DNA of 7,181 nt, from NCBI GenBank assembly GCA_964384675.1, contig CAYLNK010000340.1, positions 1 to 7,181 of the forward strand, in the 5' to 3' direction. Of this stretch, positions 5,751 through 7,181 are shown in pieces; position 1 is the first letter of the stretch; the number at the start of each line of letters is the position of its first letter. The notes under the pieces were generated by a model that was not told where the DNA came from, did not search any database, and saw only the letters and a list, made by a program, of their open reading frames with translations. The position numbers were made by a program, and so were the translations under genes. The stretch comes from CAYLNK01 sp964384675. GTDB taxonomy: Bacteria; Acidobacteriota; Thermoanaerobaculia; UBA5066.

Positions 5751-6908
5751 CTACGCCCGCGTCACCCCGAGCCCGGGGCCGGACGGCAGGGACCACCGCC
5801 CGTCCGCGAACGTGAGCCCCTTCCACGGGTCGTTCGAGATCAGCAGGTTCCCGTCGATGTCGAGCCACTCGTAGAGCGGCGCGACGGCGACCGCCGCCGC
5901 GATGCCGAGGGACGACTCGATCATGCAGCCGAGCATCAGCTCGAAGCCGAGCACGCGTCCGAGCGCGGCCAGCTCCACGGCCCGGGTGATGCCGCCGCAC
6001 TTGGCGAGCTTCACGTTGATCCCGTCGAAGAGGCCGACCAGCGGCGGGATGTCGGCCGGGTGGAGGACCGACTCGTCGGCCACGAGCGGCAGGACCGAGC
6101 CGGCCTTCACCGCCTTCATGTCGGCGTTCTGCGCGGCCGGGAGCGGCTGCTCGACGAACTCGATGTCCATCGACTTCAGCCAGGCGATCTTCCGGAGCGC
6201 CTCCTCCGGGGTCTTCCATCCCTCGTTGGCGTCGACGCGGATCGGCTTCTTCGTGACGGAGCGGATGGCGGTGACGTTCTCCTCGTCGTTGTCGAGGCCC
6301 ACCTTCACCTTCAGGAGCGGGTACTTCTCCGCCTCCTTCACCTTCGCCTTCATCACCTCGGCGGTGTCGATGCCGATCGAGAACGTCGTCTGCGACATCC
6401 GATGGGTCGGCATCCCGAGAAGCCGGTGCACGGGAGCCCCCAGCTTCTTCCCCTTCCAGTCCCAGAGCGCCATGTCGAGCGCCGCCACCACCTCGGAGTC
6501 GCCGCCGGCTGCGTGCTCGGCCCTCACCAGCCAGGTCAGGTGCTCCCAGGGCGACAGGCCGTCGACCGCCTGCTTCACCTTCGCGAAGGCCGCCTCCGCC
6601 GACTCCCAGCTCTGGCCGTACCTCTTGTTCGCGGCGGCCTCGCCGTAGCCGGTGACCCCCTCCGCCGTGACGGAGAGGAGGCCGTTCTTCTTCGAGTCCG
6701 ACGAGCCGCGGGCGATGGTCCAGGTATGCGTCAGCTTCAGCTCGAGGGGCACGAAGTCGAGCGCGACGCCGGGCGCCGTCCTCGGCTTCTTCTCCAGGGT
6801 CTTCGCGGACGTGGCGGCGGCGACGAACGAGGCGGGGAGGAGGAACGGTGCGGCGAGGCCGCCGAGAAGCCCGCGGCGGGTCGTGTCGTGGCTCATGGTG
6901 TCGGGCAT
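5751..6908 (-). CDS. Dipeptide epimerase (L-Ala-D/L-Glu epimerase type), enolase superfamily, with Tat-like signal
   Basis: A 385-residue enolase-superfamily protein of the muconate-lactonizing subgroup that would interconvert L-Ala-D-Glu and L-Ala-L-Glu from murein peptides. Catalytic features are the K200-x-K202 motif in LLKVKVG, metal ligands D226 (RVDANEGW), E253 (FVEQPLP) and D278 (VADES), a Lys on the later strand in NVKLAKCGG (K300/K303), GCMIESSLG (327-335), and D350-x-D352-G, the motif that binds the dipeptide amino group in known L-Ala-D/L-Glu epimerases. Residues 9-31 read TTRRGLLGG followed by a hydrophobic stretch ending ASFVAAA, a twin-arginine signal, unusual for a normally cytosolic enzyme. 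I chose ATG 6908 because GGAG lies 3 nt before it; ATG 6896, just before the twin arginines, is the alternative. The frame is open up to 7010, but that part overlaps the divergent gene. The neighbouring amidase and NlpC/P60-type gene support a murein-peptide role. Confidence 0.88.
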   Translation of the reverse strand: MPDTMSHDTTRRGLLGGLAAPFLLPASFVAAATSAKTLEKKPRTAPGVALDFVPLELKLTHTWTIARGSSDSKKNGLLSVTAEGVTGYGEAAANKRYGQSWESAEAAFAKVKQAVDGLSPWEHLTWLVRAEHAAGGDSEVVAALDMALWDWKGKKLGAPVHRLLGMPTHRMSQTTFSIGIDTAEVMKAKVKEAEKYPLLKVKVGLDNDEENVTAIRSVTKKPIRVDANEGWKTPEEALRKIAWLKSMDIEFVEQPLPAAQNADMKAVKAGSVLPLVADESVLHPADIPPLVGLFDGINVKLAKCGGITRAVELAALGRVLGFELMLGCMIESSLGIAAAVAVAPLYEWLDIDGNLLISNDPWKGLTFADGRWSLPSGPGLGVTRA

Positions 6909-6932
6909 TATCTCCGCCGAACGGAGAGACCG
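6909..6932. promoter_or_regulatory. 24-bp divergent intergenic region with an inverted repeat giving both ribosome binding sites
   Basis: TCTCCG (6911-6916) and CGGAGA (6922-6927) form a perfect 6-bp inverted repeat around CCGAA. Read on the plus strand, GGAG (6923-6926) sits 6 nt before ATG 6933. Read on the minus strand, the other arm gives GGAG 3 nt before ATG 6908. Promoters for both genes must lie inside each other's 5' coding ends, because nothing else fits in this gap. Confidence 0.6.
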
Positions 6933-7181
6933 ATGCCCAGACTCCGACGGGTCGCGTCCGCCCTGCTCCTCCTCGTCGCGCTCGAGCTGCGGGCGGGCAC
7001 CCTCACCCACCCTTCCGGCGCGACGGTGATCGTGCCCGTCGCGGACCTCTTCGCCCGCCCCGACGAGACGTCGCCGGTCGAGGACCAGGTGGTCCTGGGC
7101 GAGCGCGTCGAGATCCTGGAGGAGACGGCCGGCTTCGCTCGGGTGCGCGCCCGGGACGGCGAGGTCGCCTGGATGCCGGAG
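6933..7181 (+). CDS. Secreted SH3-domain protein, probably a YkfC-like NlpC/P60 endopeptidase, 3'-truncated by window edge
   Basis: Eighty-three codons are visible and the frame is still open at the end. Residues 1-22 form a Sec-type signal peptide (R3, R5, R6, hydrophobic 7-17, likely cut near RAG). From about residue 29 comes a bacterial SH3-like domain: VIVPVADLFARPDE, then QVVLGERVEILEE, FARVRARDGEVAWMPE, the pattern at the N-terminus of YkfC-type gamma-D-glutamyl-L-diamino acid endopeptidases, where SH3 precedes the NlpC/P60 catalytic domain. The catalytic part is beyond the window, so the enzyme call is inference, supported by the adjacent dipeptide epimerase (ykfB-ykfC pairing in Bacillus). 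ATG 6933 has GGAG with 6 nt spacing. Another secreted SH3 protein remains possible. Confidence 0.7.
   Translation, partial: MPRLRRVASALLLLVALELRAGTLTHPSGATVIVPVADLFARPDETSPVEDQVVLGERVEILEETAGFARVRARDGEVAWMPE

Noticed and set aside
3329..5815. 828-codon plus-strand open frame across the membrane-protein and lipoprotein genes
   Set aside because: GC-driven shadow; no coherent domains, while both real genes lie in other frames with full motif sets.
5902..6648. Plus-strand open frame of 248 codons inside the epimerase gene
   Set aside because: Antisense shadow of a gene with intact catalytic motifs; Ser/Phe-rich translation with no family pattern.

Overview
This is a very GC-rich bacterial window with frequent GTG starts and 4-bp gene overlaps. 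A lipoprotein signal with a non-Asp +2 residue and a Tat-type signal peptide suggest a diderm (Gram-negative-type) host. I lean weakly towards an Acidobacteriota-like lineage, but nothing in the sequence fixes the phylum. Almost every recognisable gene belongs to peptidoglycan turnover and recycling.

Layout. (1) Bases 3-2310, plus strand, form a tight operon of three genes joined by GTGA overlaps: the C-terminal part of a BadF/BcrA-type amino-sugar kinase (GlcNAc/MurNAc kinase), a MurNAc-6-phosphate etherase (murQ), and a GlcNAc-6-phosphate deacetylase (nagA-like) that lacks the usual beta-sandwich domain. (2) Bases 2311-2979 are a spacer. Its first ~390 bases hold no gene I can support. Its second half carries a small Phd/YefM-type antitoxin gene with no visible toxin. 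(3) Bases 2980-4008, minus strand, encode a polytopic membrane protein of the DUF5009/NagX/HGSNAT-like family. Its conserved N-terminus is encoded upstream of the first in-frame ATG, which implies a frameshift or a non-standard start near 4057-4081. (4) Bases 4110-5744, plus strand, encode a lipoprotein fusing a class A beta-lactamase-fold serine hydrolase to an Amidase_2 (AmiD-like) zinc amidase. (5) Bases 5751-6908, minus strand, encode an enolase-superfamily dipeptide epimerase (L-Ala-D/L-Glu epimerase type) with a Tat-like signal peptide. (6) Bases 6933-7181, plus strand, hold the first 83 codons of a secreted SH3-domain protein, probably a YkfC-like NlpC/P60 endopeptidase; it runs off the window.

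How they fit together (inference from families and order). The lipoprotein amidase would release stem peptides from muropeptides or cell-wall fragments outside the cytoplasm. The NlpC/P60-type enzyme would cut the peptide to L-Ala-D-Glu, and the exported epimerase would convert it to L-Ala-L-Glu. The membrane protein may import the amino sugars. The kinase phosphorylates them, MurQ removes lactate from MurNAc-6-P, and the NagA-like enzyme deacetylates GlcNAc-6-P. The window therefore looks like a peptidoglycan salvage island covering both the sugar and the peptide branch. Unusual features are the stripped-down NagA, the beta-lactamase/amidase fusion, the apparently exported epimerase, the start-codon problem in the membrane protein, and the lone antitoxin.
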